Shown here: positions 11,641 to 23,790 of the stretch, piece by piece
How positions within the stretch are numbered: the stretch's first letter is position 1
How the letters are laid out: every line of letters begins with the position of its first letter
NCBI GenBank assembly: GCA_018907035.1
Contig: JACCIC010000035.1
Location: 1,054,001 to 1,118,000, forward strand
DNA: 64,000 nucleotides
Direction: 5' to 3'
Origin: Sycobia sp. Sy_11
Taxonomy: Eukaryota > Arthropoda > Insecta > Hymenoptera > Epichrysomallidae
Notes under the pieces: generated by a model
Told to the model about the DNA's origin: nothing
The model's database searches: none
What the model saw: the letters and a program-made list of their open reading frames with translations, nothing else
Position numbers and translations under genes: made by a program

Positions 11641-12908
11641 AAAGGAAGAAGAGCCGGCGAGAGAGAGGGAGAGAGAGCCATGGGTGTAATTGCAGGAACG
11701 GGCGATGACTGTAACAACGGGCGCATAAAGTCCCGGTGGTAGTAACGTTCCGAGGCTCTGACACCCGGGGCGATGCGCGCTCCTCGAACGGACGGCTCGA
11801 GCGCACTGGCCATATTACATACACCGCGAGCGAGGGAGGGAGGCCGAGGGCGCGCGCGGGGCGGCTTCACGGAAGGCTGGAGCCGTGCGCGAGGTTCGAA
11901 CGTGTAATGGGGCGCGGGGAGTATGACCAATCAATTACTAATAGTCGAGCGCGCTGGCTGGCCCCCACACGCGGCGCGCCCGACATTACCGCCGGGGCCA
12001 TTACTTTTCGCCCGCCGCGCCGCGCGGACTCGAATAACCCCATAGATACGCGCCTTCTATTATTACCTCCTCCGCCGACCTCCCTCCCGCCCACGCGCCC
12101 ACGTCCCGCGAGGACGTCGCGCGACCGAGATTTTCGAGAGCGCCGCGCCGGACCTCTCGGCATTCGTCGGAGATCCGGCGCGCGGATAAGCCGGGCATTA
12201 TACGGGGGCCAGGTGCGTGAGGGACGGCGGGGGATGGGGAGCTTCGCGCGCGATCGCATCGATAAGTGAGAGGACGATGATCGTCGCCCCCGCCCGGCCC
12301 CGGAGATGCGCCTCGCCGTGCGCGGATCACCAACGTCGTTCGGCCCCGGGGCGCGCTCCGTGCGAGTTTACGGCCCCCCTTCCCTCGGTCCAGCATAGCG
12401 CGGGCTTCCATAATCGAACCGAGCCGAATAGATCCGGCTTTTTTCTCTTAATTATCGCGGCCGCGATCTGCGCGCTTTATTCGCGCGTGCGGAGCTCCGC
12501 CGTGTCTGTGTTACGGGGGAGGGGGTGATCCGGTCAGCCGCGAGCGGCGAGAGGGCATATATTCACCAGCCCCCCCCCCCACACCGCGCCAGAGGGGGCG
12601 GGGGAATCGAAAAAAAGTCGGAGGCAAATTGAAGCAATAACGCGAGCCTTCGACAAGTTTCGGACCGTTCTGCTCAATTTTTTTTTCCGTTTGCTTATAG
12701 TACCGCTAATAAATAATCCCTAGATGCACCAGTGCACTCGGTGTGTACATGTTTATGTGTAGTTGTATGCATGTATATATAAAGTTTCGCGCGATCTCCT
12801 CGCCCCCCCTCCTTCTCCCTCTCCACGCGCGCGTTCTTAAATCATCGGCGAGAGCCGCTCGGTGACTCGCGCGAACATCCGAATGAGAAGGATCAAAGGA
12901 ACGATCTT

Positions 12909-12911
<3 letters not shown>
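11641..12911. other. CpG-rich block, no gene
   Basis: Overlapping open frames of 100-177 codons on both strands between 11736 and 12528 are Arg/Gly/Pro-rich and mutually shadowing. No domain, splice-bounded exon or RNA gene could be supported. Confidence 0.5.

Positions 12912-12942
<31 letters not shown>
12912..12942. repeat. (CT)n microsatellite
   Basis: 31-bp CT run on the plus strand inside a GC-rich block. Confidence 0.95.
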
Positions 12943-12946
<4 letters not shown>

Positions 12947-14702
12947 CCCGCTCCCTCTCCCGGTGCGTACGAGTCCGCGCACAGCAGAGCCGGTGTTGGC
13001 GGCGAATCGCATCGCCTTACACCATGCACTTCGTCTTTCAGCCCTCTTTTTCTTTCCCGCAGACTTCGCGAGCTGCCGGCCGCAATTACTCCGCGGCGTG
13101 GTCTATTTAGTTTCTGGAAACTGCCACGACTCATCGAAATGTCGCCGTGTCGCGCGAGGGAACGGGGCGGCGGCAGGGCGGGGCCGGCGAAGGGGCGGGG
13201 GAAGCGACTACCTCGGCACGCGGTGCATCGCGGCTTCGCGGAGCTCCTGCAATACCTTCAACTTCAGGTCGGACTTTCTTAATTACGCATTTACTATATG
13301 CCCCGAGACATGTTATTGCTGCTTCGTATAAATAACCCGCCATCGTTCCGAAAGGGCTTGGACATACGTTATTCGGGAAAGTAGCTTTCGACATTAAACG
13401 ATCTGCTCCGTCCACTTTCGTGCGACTGCGCAGTCTTCTTTTAACTTAATATACAATGTTGTCCAGTTTACGAAACGCGCTACCGTTTCATTAATTACCG
13501 TTTCGAGAATCGTCTTCTCTTCTAATCTTGGAAATTGCTGAATTTTCCTTCTTTTCTCTACCATCTGAGAATATCGTCTCAGCAACGCGAAAGACTTACT
13601 TAACTAAAAATAAAAGTATTCATCATGACTCTATGCGTGCATATGCATACCTAAAAATAATATTCGATTCAATGATTGTTACCACCTCTTTTTAGAAAAT
13701 TATAATATACGTATAACATTGCGGTTAGCTGGATGAAGTACTGCGGAAACGATCTAATAAATAATTACTCGAACGAAATCGTCCATTGACGTCGTGCAGA
13801 GCTAATCACTTGGCTGAAAAAGATTTCATGCCTTCGCATACCATAGGCAGATGACGGAGTAATTGTATTATTATATATTGGACGGGGAGGATTAATTTAT
13901 CAGGGACGGAAGCCAAGCCGGCGTCCGGGGCGAGCGGGCGCAGATTAAAAACAGGTAAAAGAGACCACCCGGTACCGGCTGAACTTTCCCGGTCGAAAGT
14001 ACGCATACGATTCGCGCGTTCTTCACTCTCGCTCTCGCGCGAATTCCTTGACGCAGCGTTCCCCGCCACTCCCCATGCGCGAACCCAGGAACCTTAATGG
14101 CGAAGAAGACGTACTCGCCGTTCTTCCCAGCTCGCTGGGCCCTCCGCCGCCACCTCCTCGGGGCTCTTACGATCCGGTCGTTGCATTCGTGAACCGGTTA
14201 AATAAGCAATAAACTCGCGCGCTCGCTCGCTCGCTCGCTCGCTCGCCGGCCGCCGTCGTCTCCCTCCCTCCGCGCCGCGCACGGGGCTGGCCAGCGCTCT
14301 CCTCTCCCTTCCCGCCCCCTTTTTCCTACGCTGCCTAGGCGCGTTACGCCGGCGCTCTCTCGGCCGGGCCGAACGCCCCTCGTCCTCCTCCCGCGGCCAA
14401 GTCTATTTATTTCTGGTCTCTGTGCACCCGGGGGAAGAGTACATTGTAGCGCGACGCGCGCTAAGTTGTCGCCACCCGGAGGTCCCCGCTGATTTATTGC
14501 GGCGGCGGTACGCGTTCGATTCGCTATCGGACTGCCAGCAGCGGGGCACGGACGCGAGCGCACATTCGGGATCGAGTCGGCTGCCGAGCCCGAAGCGGAG
14601 GGCGCGGCTCTCGTACGCGCGGAGCAACGGGTTTTCGCGATTGAAGATGGCATTTTCTTAACGTTATGATGAATTGCGCGTATGCAGACTGTTTTTTCTT
14701 AG
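12943..14702. other. Alternating CpG-rich and AT-richer DNA, no gene
   Basis: CpG-rich at 12943-13260 and 14090-14650, with an AT-richer middle. Minus-strand frames at 13394-13585, 13806-14069 and 14198-14653 show no recognisable domain. Confidence 0.5.
14221..14246. repeat. (GCTC)n tetranucleotide repeat
   Basis: About six uninterrupted copies of GCTC inside a CpG-rich block. Confidence 0.9.
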
Positions 14703-14954
14703 GCTCTCGATTTTTCGATAGCAAACCTTATGAGGCGGAACCGCTATTGTGGCAGAACCGCTAATGTGGCAGAAATAATTACGTTAGATTTATGGGAATT
14801 TATGCACGAGGGTAGAAAATTCAATACGCGGTGGAGTATAGACAGCAGCGGAAAAGATACGTCCATTTTGCAAATACTTTTAGGTATCAAAGAGCCCGAT
14901 AAAGAAACTCATAATCGTTCGTTATCATCTCAATTTGTAAAACAAGTTAACTGA
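14703..14954 (+). CDS. Candidate terminal coding exon, product unknown
   Basis: A strong splice acceptor (pyrimidine run ending TTTTTTCTTAG at 14692-14702) is followed at once by 83 sense codons and a TGA at 14952-14954, in DNA of moderate AT content where a frame this long is uncommon. The predicted peptide has a mixed, protein-like composition (for example LDLWEFMHEGRKF near the middle, ending SQFVKQVN) and no low-complexity run. The first in-frame Met is at 14730, so it could also be a 74-residue single-exon frame. I recognise no domain and found no upstream exon to join it to. A caution is the 17-bp tandem duplication at 14738-14771 inside the frame: 17 is not a multiple of three, so a recent duplication would have shifted the frame. 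It could be a lineage-specific exon, a transposon fragment or chance. Confidence 0.22.
   Translation, partial: ALDFSIANLMRRNRYCGRTANVAEIITLDLWEFMHEGRKFNTRWSIDSSGKDTSILQILLGIKEPDKETHNRSLSSQFVKQVN
14738..14771. repeat. 17-bp tandem duplication
   Basis: Two adjacent copies of a 17-bp unit (GAACCGCTATTGTGGCA and GAACCGCTAATGTGGCA) differing at one base, inside the candidate exon. Confidence 0.85.
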
Positions 14955-15840
14955 CAAAGGCATAAAACATTTTTAAGTACGCACAATTTTATCACCATGT
15001 AGCAATTTTAAAAAGTCAACTAAACATATGTTACTTTTTATTTATCTATTATATTGTCATTATTCTACAGTTTAATATATTCAGTATTTTACCACTCTAC
15101 ATGATGATTGGGAACTGTGTAGAATATTGCTCGAAAAGGCGATACATACTCTTTGTATAATAATATAAGTTTTGCAAAAATTAAAATTGAGCAATTCAGT
15201 TGATATAGAATATGCAGTATTCATTAGCTTATATTTTGTCTGATTATATGAATTCATTAGAATCAACGACATGTGCCGAAAATTTCAACCATACGAAATT
15301 TTTGTTATCAAATAGTAAATATTTTTTTATATTTAAGCTCACTGAAACCTCTATCTGAAGCTTATAAAGCTAAAAATAGTAAATATAAAATGTTTTTATT
15401 CGAAACTAAAGTTTAGTAACTTCTATGAGAGCAATATTACTCAAAGAATTAAACTCAAGTCGTTAGATTATGAGTAATAACCTAGACCACGTTCTAAGTA
15501 GACATAGTTAATATCATTCCATTTTTGGAAATGTACGATAAAAAATAAGGAATACATTTTTTATTTTATTACCTCGTTGATGACTACATTTATAGATTAC
15601 CCATTATATATTACATTCTTTGCTAGTTTTTCATCAGTCTCTTGTCTCTTTATGATTTGACGGGAATTTACAATGATTTCTTTGATTTTGTAACGTCCTT
15701 ATTTAAACTATATCAGGGACTTCGTTTTAGTGTATTATTATTACAGTTGTGTGAAATTTGCCATACTCTTGTTCAAATAATACACCGACGAAGCTTATTT
15801 CTGTAAATGGATTAAATTTACGATTTAATTCGTTTCTAGT
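14955..15840. other. AT-rich non-coding stretch
   Basis: No open frame or structured RNA supported. If the preceding exon is real, the first few hundred bases would be its 3' untranslated region, but no clean AATAAA closely follows the stop. Confidence 0.5.
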
Positions 15841-17045
15841 GACGCAAAACTAGATTCTCCATAGATACTTATCGCTTTCGTATTTTGACTAGCTGGAATC
15901 TCGAAAATAAACGCTCCGCCGCAAATCGCAACAAAGATTAGCGTTTCGTGATTTGTACAAACACGTGAGTAAACAGTACCGGCAGTAACCGCGGCGTCGG
16001 CTGCCGCCAAAAAAAGAGCCATCGCGCGAAAGCCCATCCAGTCGTAGCCCGAGACTTTTACCCTTCGGGGCGACTATGCCGTTGCGACGCGGCCTTGCGC
16101 GATCCGCGTAAGCGCGTATATATCCAGAACGTCGGCGAAAGGGGCACGACGGGGCGAGCGGGGGGGGAGAGATGTAAAGCCGAGCGGCATCGAACCCGAG
16201 GCGGGGCAACAGCAGCCGCGTATCGGTCGGCCTGCGGAGGCGCGAGCGCGGCAAAAGAACCAGCCCGACCGCGGGCGAGCATTCCTGCACGCGTCGTTAG
16301 GCGCGAATCGCCAACTGCGCCGTCCTCGTCGCCGGGCGGGATAAAGACGAAGCGGAGAAGTTCGCGAGCTCGAACGCGCTCGCGGCAGGAGGTGGGGGAG
16401 GGGGGCAGCCGCATCTGCTCGGCGGTCCATCATCCGCGCGTCACCCACGCCGCCGCGACGCCGAGTCGACTCGCGCGTCCGTCCGCGCCGCTCGATCTGC
16501 GGGCGATTTTAGCCGTTATCGAGGAGCGGCGGGAGGGGCGGAGGAGGGGGAAGGGCGAGCGTCCCGGCCGCGCTCCGTCGCCCGCGTAAATCATTAGCGC
16601 CTTATCAAAGGCCCGGGGCTTGGAATCGCTAACGAATTAGCGAGCGATGCGCGCGCGCGCGCCTGATTTTCTTTCGAAGCCAGCCCGGCTCAAAGACGTC
16701 GGCTTTGCGCGCGTCGGGCGGAGCGGCCGAGGGACGGGAGAGGGGGGGGGGTCAGCGTAATTAATTAACGCGACGCTATAATGATATGTAATCGGCCGGG
16801 CTCGCGCGTACACACGCGGGCGCGCGCTTGCGCGGATCGCGCATAGCGAGTGCGGCTTATAAGCGTCGCGGGACGGATGCAGTCACGCGGGCGAGTGATA
16901 AATTACGGACCGATGACTAACTACCGGAAGGGGGCGTCTCGTGATGTCGCGTCTTTTAAGAAAAGAAAGCGCAAGCTTCCAATCCCTTCGGTTTGTCTCG
17001 TGGCGCTCGGTGCGGTGCGCGTATAAGCTGCGTGTCAACGATATG
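15841..17045. other. CpG-rich block, no gene
   Basis: Open frames of 118-164 codons overlap on both strands at 15889-16589. They are Arg/Ala/Pro-rich with no domain. A TATA-like CTTATAAGC at about 16855 precedes a CpG-rich stretch but no transcript can be supported. Confidence 0.5.
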
Positions 17046-17064
17046 TATATATATATATATATAT
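17046..17064. repeat. (TA)n microsatellite
   Basis: Short TA run. Confidence 0.9.
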
Positions 17065-17830
17065 CTTGATAGATATATGCGCGAATAAAAGGGGTACGCG
17101 ATCTGCTGCGCCTCGGACTTTTCTGAATAAAAGATCGTCAAAGAGGGACACAGTTTCGTTCTCCCCTGACACGGCATATTTACCTTATACTTTGATACAA
17201 CTCAGTTTCTCTTTGTATATCAAATACGTTTTCGATGAAGATTAATTAATAATCCAGGCTAAATAATTTTGCGTCGAAATTAACAATTTATTTAAATTTT
17301 TATCGTTAACCATAATTAAATTTATTTTTTAAATGACAGATATAAGAAGAATTTAAGATTAAAACGTATAATTATTTCTCACTGTCATCACTAATGAAAT
17401 GTAAATAGCATATGTTCGTTTTTATCAATACAGATATATTAAATTCTGTACTTTAATTCTTTTAAATTCAAATATAATATTATCTAGAAATAGAAGATTG
17501 TAAAATTAATTAATTCGAATGGAAAGTATTAGTCTAGATAATTAAGCACTATGCTGCATTAGGTTCACTCACTATGTATAAATCATCCGAAATGATTTAT
17601 GGAATACATTAGTTCACAATATTTGCTTTTCTAATCTCGCACAAAGTAATTTATTTATATACTTTAGCTTTTCTTCTAAATTTAAACTCAATATATGCTG
17701 AATAACGGAAAATTTACAATTGCATAAATATTGTTTAAATTTTATAATAAATGTGAATTTTTACTAATAATATGCCATTCGTTCGTTTATAATTGGTAAA
17801 TGTAGTTTTATTATCATCGAAATTTATTTG
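17065..17830. other. AT-rich non-coding stretch
   Basis: Nothing beyond AT-rich sequence is visible; no open frame of note. Confidence 0.55.
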
Positions 17831-18200
17831 CGAAAAGAGCAAAGCAAGCGGGAGAGACAGAGATGACTGCGAAAAGTCGACTATTTTTGCGAGCGATACA
17901 ATCGAAATTCGAAGAAAGGACGAGGATTGACTCGAATCGTCACCTCGGCCAACGGAGCTCCGTGCGTAAATCAGAGTTATTACCCGGGCTGAATTAGCGG
18001 TCCGGGAGTGGAGTGCGGTGTGTGCCGACTATACATATACGCATATATATATATATACACGTGCCTCCTCGGCAGCGCGAAAACGCATATGTGTTGCACG
18101 CGCATCGAGACACCCGGTTTTGGCCTATCGGTAACGATTAATCACTCGGCGAAGGCGCACATGCGTATACGCGAATTTCTCTCTTTCCTCCTCTCACTCC

Positions 18201-18240
<40 letters not shown>

Positions 18241-20081
18241 GGATATCGCACTTTGCCTGCCCCCCCCTCCCTCTTCCTTTCCACCGCAGCTCTCGCCGGC
18301 TCCGTATACACTGTCGCAGAGCGAACGTGCATGTCGGGGACGCGGGGACTCTATATGCGGAGCGCCAGGCCTATACTTAAGCAACATAGAATATTCATAT
18401 GCTGCCGGGGCGATAAGAGTTTATACACAGTGTTGCTCGCGCCGCGCCCCGGCAAATCTGGGTCGCCGAGAGCCGTCGAGTATCGTCCGCCGCGGCGCGG
18501 ATCGATCAGTCTTTGACTTTTGATCGGGGCAGGTCCGGCGAGGCCGGCAATTTGTATAACGAGTTCGACGCCCCCCCGATGTGCCCGTAACGAGAGAGCG
18601 GTTTATAAAGCCGCGGCTTCCCCGAGCCGGACGAGCTGCTCTCGAGCTACGGCGAAATCAGAGTCGACGATACGCGTATAGACACACACACACACGTGTA
18701 TGTATATAGCAGAGCTTTTGAGCGCAGGGGGGGGGGATGAAGGAAAAAGGGCGCAAAGTTGCATCAACGTGGCGCGGGACCTTCGGGCAAGATTACGGGA
18801 AAGGAGGTGGGAAAATTAAACGCTCGCTCTTTCCCCCTCCTGTACAGCGGCGCGTCCATTGCGAATCCGACTTAGGCAAATACACTAAGTATGTATCGCG
18901 TATACTGACAGATGAGTTAAGCTTCGTTTTAAGTCCCGCGCATTAGCCCGTCAATGTCATCTCCTCGAGCTCAGACCCTTCAGACTTATCGGACGCTGCA
19001 GCTAGCTAAATGCTCTTTCTATCCCTCGCGCTGCTGGAGCCTCGGCTCTTTCTCCGTCGCTGGTGTACTCGCGCACACGTACACGTTTTACTTTATATCG
19101 CAATCCGGGCTTCCCGGGGCTCTTATTTGCCCAAGGCATATACACGCTTCGTGCACCTATACGAATTCGGGGATTCGGCATTGGATCGATAGTACGTTAA
19201 AGTAACTTCGCCCGCTTTCCTATTTCCCCTTTACCAACGAATTGTTTCTCTATTTTTCGCTTTATGTCTCTTCTAAATTACACGACTAGGCGTTTTATGC
19301 ATTCTGACTAAATCCTAAGGTATTGACACAAAGAAAACAAGACCGACACTGAAAATAAATAAGTAACAATGAAAAATTTTTAAGTCTATCACAGATCGTA
19401 TCGCGAAGCTATTTTTAAATGAATTAATGTGAAATTAAAATGAAGCATGCAGCAACGTACAAGCATATTAATTTATAATATAATATATTTTCGTTAATTA
19501 TTGAACAATTATCTATTTAAAAATATCATTAAATACATATAAAATTTGTTCCGCAATTGCTCGATTCATTTGTTCTCACATGAATCTATTCACACCGAAG
19601 ACCGAGAATTGAGAATGCAGTAACAAGCGCAATAATTTTCGAGTATCCATCGTCGTCCGATATCGCCGCTATATCTATTTCGAGTTTATTGTCGAAGCAG
19701 AAATAGGAATAGCATCACCGTGAATTTACGAGTTCTATTAGAGGCTTTATTAGAATTATTTTTGTAGATAAAGTTTACCCGAACAAATTCATAAGTTAGC
19801 CGAGCCGTTTCGACAGCGCACTATATAATTACTAGCATACGAGGTGCAATTGCATATGGGAAGCCACCAAGGCGCATGTTCGGAGGTAGACGGCGACATA
19901 ATTGTCATTCGTAGACATGTAAATTACGCGTGCAGATATAAATGTCAATATGACAGGCAGTCGGCGGTTGTGTCTGCGGGTCTTACCCGCCGGCCGGTCA
20001 AAGTGAAATCATTAGTTTGCTTAAATCAATGCGCGCATAAACGTCCGAGTTATTTATGTCCCGTCATTACGAGGACGTCCT

Positions 20082-20088
<7 letters not shown>
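17831..20088. other. Mixed block, no gene
   Basis: GC-rich at 17930-19200 with several shadowing frames (171 codons at 18008-18523 runs through the CT/TA microsatellite), then AT-rich at 19250-19850. No domain or RNA gene supported. Confidence 0.5.
18200..18240. repeat. (CT)n-(TA)n compound microsatellite
   Basis: CT run of about 23 bp passing directly into a TA run of about 19 bp. Confidence 0.95.

Positions 20089-20119
<31 letters not shown>
20089..20119. repeat. (CT)n microsatellite
   Basis: 31-bp CT run, plus strand. Confidence 0.95.
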
Positions 20120-20123
<4 letters not shown>

Positions 20124-21698
20124 TCCCCGTCTCGCTTGCCTTCTCGGCCTGGACGCACTTCAACCATCTTCGCTTACGCGCTATCTTCTCTCCGCGCTCT
20201 CGTACTCACGAGCGCGGACTCCCCGCGCTTTATTGAGAAACTATGTTTTGTTTTGCTCGGCCGGGCAAATGTAATTTCGATCTTTCGCGAGTATACTTTA
20301 TATTAGTAACAAGACCTGTTTACTATTAGCGCTTCGCGATTATGCGCGTCCCTTTTCCTCTCGACCCGAGCGAGACCGAGATTCATTTGCAGAGAGCCCA
20401 AGCCTCGCTTGCCCTTTGTATTATAAAAGCATCGCGTAATGAATGAAAAGAAAGGGAGAAAAGGAAGAGGAGGACAAAAGTTTTATCGTCGAACATGATC
20501 GGTCACTGGTGATCCAATATTCAGACAACGCAGCTAACTGGATTTTGATAAAAATAATACGCCGAAGCAGTTCTTGGATCGAACCAATCGGGGCGCGGAT
20601 CAATGTACTCCGTAATAGGATTAACTTATAGAAGCCTATAAGCAGCATTGTAATGTGAATAAAAGATTTCAAGCAATATACGCCATTGAATAAAGCTCTT
20701 CAGACATAACAAGGCCAATAAAACTAGAAACCGAAAGACCTTCGCTTTTTTTGCATTTTGAATCCTTATTTCATCAAATATAAATTTTACCCTCGATCTC
20801 ATTCATTGGCAGGAATGCTTTGTTCGCTCTGTTGGATTTTTATTCCATGCTAAGATCGAAGCTTCTACATTTATAAATTTAGGAATGAAAATAAATTGAT
20901 ATTTTTTTCTGGAATCAATGTCGAACATCAAGCACGGTGCTACGCTCTATGTTTTTATTCGTTGTTGTGTATGGACATTCTGAAATCACATACCTCCATT
21001 CAGATTTAATCAATTATGCAACGCAAAAGATGCTGAATATCAAATCCGGCCTTCCACGAATGGCCGACCAACCGCCAGCAAAGTATTAATCAACGAAATA
21101 TCTCACATTAATTATAACAGGATAACTTTTTGAATTTTAAACTGACTTTCCGCGGACAATAAAGACGGGGAGCCACGAATATGAGACACGCAATCGACGA
21201 TACAGTAGAGAGGAACGCGATTATAATAAATGACCCGACGTCCGTTCGGATAAGAGCCAAGGGAGCGAGAGAGGGGGGGGGGTTAGTGGGGGGGGGCTCG
21301 ATCGAGGAACGCGGATTCGCCTGAGAAGAAGACGGAGAAGATCCAGCGGCCGGAATGACAGGGTGGAAGACAGGGAGGCAGAGCGCGGCCTCGCGCGCAC
21401 GAGCCGTAGGTGGTCCCAGGGCTCGAGGGCAGCGCATCGTTTGTCAAGTCGTCGATATGCCAATTTCGCAGCCCGATTACCATATTTTAGCGCCAGCGTT
21501 ATTGGCCCGGGCTACAATCGGCTACCGGAATATCCGGCCCGACGCTACGTGTGGGAGCGGCAGAGGCAGCGCTCGCCAGCCTCGCCCGCATTTCGGACGG
21601 GCGCGCGCGACGCCCGTTATTAATAGGGTCGCGCTTATCTGCATTCGGCGATCGCGGCCGAGAGCCGATCGGGCCACGTCATCGGGCTCCTTCCAGCT
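20120..21698. other. Mixed non-coding stretch
   Basis: AT-richer at 20440-21170, CpG-rich afterwards. Two long G tracts (21273-21282 and 21288-21296) are reported under findings. Overlapping frames at 21221-21759 are GC-driven shadows. Confidence 0.5.
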
Positions 21699-21704
21699 AC
21701 ACAC

Positions 21705-21743
<39 letters not shown>
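21699..21743. repeat. (CA)n microsatellite
   Basis: About 45 bp of CA with one interruption, followed by a short TA run. Confidence 0.95.
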
Positions 21744-21749
<6 letters not shown>

Positions 21750-21877
21750 CAGGCTATAAAGGGCGCGTCGGTGTATCCGTGCACGGGGGCTCCTCGGGCG
21801 GCTACCGGGTGCTGCTGGGAGCAGCAGCGCGTCTCCTTGGCCCGAGACCGCTGACCTGCTGGTCCGGACGGGCGACA

Positions 21878-21902
21878 TTTTTTTTTTTTTTTTTTTTTTT
21901 TT
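21878..21902 (-). repeat. Poly(A) tract on the minus strand (25 nt)
   Basis: 25 uninterrupted T on the plus strand. On the minus strand this is an A25 tail immediately preceded by CAATAAA-like and TTAATAAT sequence, as at the 3' end of a reverse-transcribed RNA. Confidence 0.9.
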
Positions 21903-22018
21903 ATTGATTATTAAGGCTCTTTGATTTATGTTGATCTTTAGGAGCTAGGAAGTGATATAAATGACGATTTATTATGTGTCCCGTGGCGATAAGCCGAGCG
22001 AGGTACGCAGGAATGCTT

Positions 22019-22054
22019 TTAATTTTCCCATGCTCCTCGTGTACGACGCGCGGA

Positions 22055-22087
<33 letters not shown>

Positions 22088-22306
22088 CTCGTCGATGAGC
22101 CTTCGATGCACGAAGGACGTTAATTGTAGCGACTTCCGTGACGCAATTATAGGAACTTCATTGGATGGACTCGAGAAATAAATCGACAGATCAAACGAGC
22201 CGTGACTGGTTGATTTTCGGTAGAAACGTCCCTGGTCTTCCGCATCAGCGGCCGAAAATTCATTTATAAAAGGACCAATTCGGTAGTCGCGAGCTCCGAC
22301 ACTCAT
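22019..22306 (-). CDS. Candidate small open frame upstream of a genomic poly(A) tail, product unknown
   Basis: A 95-codon minus-strand frame starts MSVGARDYRIGPF, has a mixed composition through the middle and ends in an acidic run made by a (GTC)n repeat (one Glu within a stretch of Asp), then SARRTRGAWEN and a stop. On the same strand the frame is followed by about 115 bp of AT-richer sequence and then the A25 tract at 21878-21902. This order (frame, short 3' region, poly(A)) is what a retroposed transcript would look like, but no target-site duplication was found and the frame matches nothing I know. The microsatellite-coded tail lowers confidence. It could equally be a chance frame beside an unrelated poly(A) expansion. 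Confidence 0.2.
22055..22087. repeat. (GTC)n trinucleotide repeat
   Basis: Eleven perfect GTC copies. They would encode the acidic run of the minus-strand candidate frame. Confidence 0.95.
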
Positions 22307-22407
22307 CTCCGTTTTACAGGCTTTTCCGTCAACATTGAAACGGATCAGAGGTCCCCGCGTTACGACTAATGGTTGGCGGCGATGTTCATCTTTTTCTCAA
22401 TCTCTCT

Positions 22408-22439
<32 letters not shown>

Positions 22440-23310
22440 TTCTCTCTCTTTACCGTAGCTCACCTTCAAATCGAAAACTCCAAGAGCGACGATTAAACGC
22501 CTCGATTCGAAAATCCTCGCGCGTGATTAATGATGCCAAAGTTGAAAAATGTTATTCGAGCCTTTCGCGCCTCGAATTTTCAGCTCTATTGACGCTTACA
22601 GTGAGGGCGGGGGGCGCGTAAACTTGACACGAAATTTGTAAAAAACTTGTTGTCAAGATCATTATCGAGACTCGGACCTGCAGATCAATCATGGCTTTGT
22701 TGAACCTGTCGAAATCTTTTACAAGTATACTTTTCTTCGCATCCTTTGGAATACACAGTCCCAGAATTATAAATGTCTTGTGTTTCATTCGTACCATTAT
22801 GATTATTTCATTTTTGTAGTCGTCAATATATCCAATTGGCAAAGAAAATCAATTTTTACATCGTATTCAAGCGACTATAGTCCAAAATCTTGGACTATTA
22901 TTTGATCGAAAAACCAGCTTCATTTGTAATTTTCAAGTCATCCGATATTTCGACTGCAATGAAGGCGCTCGCGCCGGAAGATTCATTCGATACTTTCGAG
23001 GATCGAAAGATGAATCTTCAATTCAACTGGCGAGGCAGACTCTCTGACCAGCTTGTATATATATATATGTATACATATACGAAAAACGAGGGAAGGGGGG
23101 AGACGGGGTTCGCTCACTGAAGTGGCTTCGACGCGACCACGGAGCGCAGCATCGAGGCCCCGGCAGAGCCCACCTTTGGTGGTCCCAAATTCTTTCTCCA
23201 CTCGAAATTATTACTTCGACTACACGAGTGGAAATCGGTCAATGAGGATGCGTCAGTCGGCAATCAAGCTGACGCTGCTTCTGCCCGGACGATAGAGCTT
23301 CGAGTTCGAG

Positions 23311-23311
<1 letters not shown>
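22307..23311. other. Mixed non-coding stretch
   Basis: Contains the (CT)n run at 22409-22432 and a perfect 9-bp hairpin at 22877-22898. Frames at 22552-22842 (minus) and 22890-23120 (plus) have no recognisable domain. Confidence 0.5.
22409..22432. repeat. (CT)n microsatellite
   Basis: CT run with further interrupted CT/CTTT sequence up to about 22450. Confidence 0.9.

Positions 23312-23357
<46 letters not shown>
23312..23357. repeat. (TA)n microsatellite
   Basis: 46-bp perfect TA run. Confidence 0.97.
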
Positions 23358-23358
<1 letters not shown>

Positions 23359-23509
23359 GCGCGATACTTGATACGTGCAGGAAAAATTCAGTTTCAAATT
23401 TAAAATACGTAATAATATTTTACGTATAGTTATTTTAAATACGAATAAGTTGAACTATTTCTCCACCCACGAGCGTCGTGACTCCCAATCAGTTGGAAAA
23501 GGTGACTTG

Positions 23510-23527
23510 TTTTTTTTTTTTTTTTTT
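23510..23527 (-). repeat. Poly(A) tract on the minus strand (18 nt)
   Basis: 18 T on the plus strand. The minus strand reads TTAATAAT just before the A tract, as at 21878 and 24472. Confidence 0.85.
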
Positions 23528-23749
23528 AATTGAGGATTATTAATGACGATTCTGCCTCCAACGTTACGGATGTGATTAGTCATGATCGATTGGATTTTTA
23601 AATTTAGGCGTAAAATCGCTAATTACACACCGATCACATAATGAAATAGACGATTCTCGAACTTGTTTGTTGGATTCCTGATTGAATACGCCATGTTAAA
23701 GAATAAAATGAAACGGTCTTCCGAAAATCTCGAGTATAGAAGCAGTGCA

Positions 23750-23790
23750 AGCAGCAGCAACAGCAGCGGCAGCAGCAGCAGCAGCAGCAG
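23750..23790. repeat. Interrupted CAG (opa-like) repeat
   Basis: CAG array with CAA and CGG interruptions. In the Gln register it is closed by stops on both sides within about 18 codons (TAG just upstream, TAG just downstream), so it is not a polyglutamine exon in this form. The Ala register is the longer open one. Confidence 0.9.
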
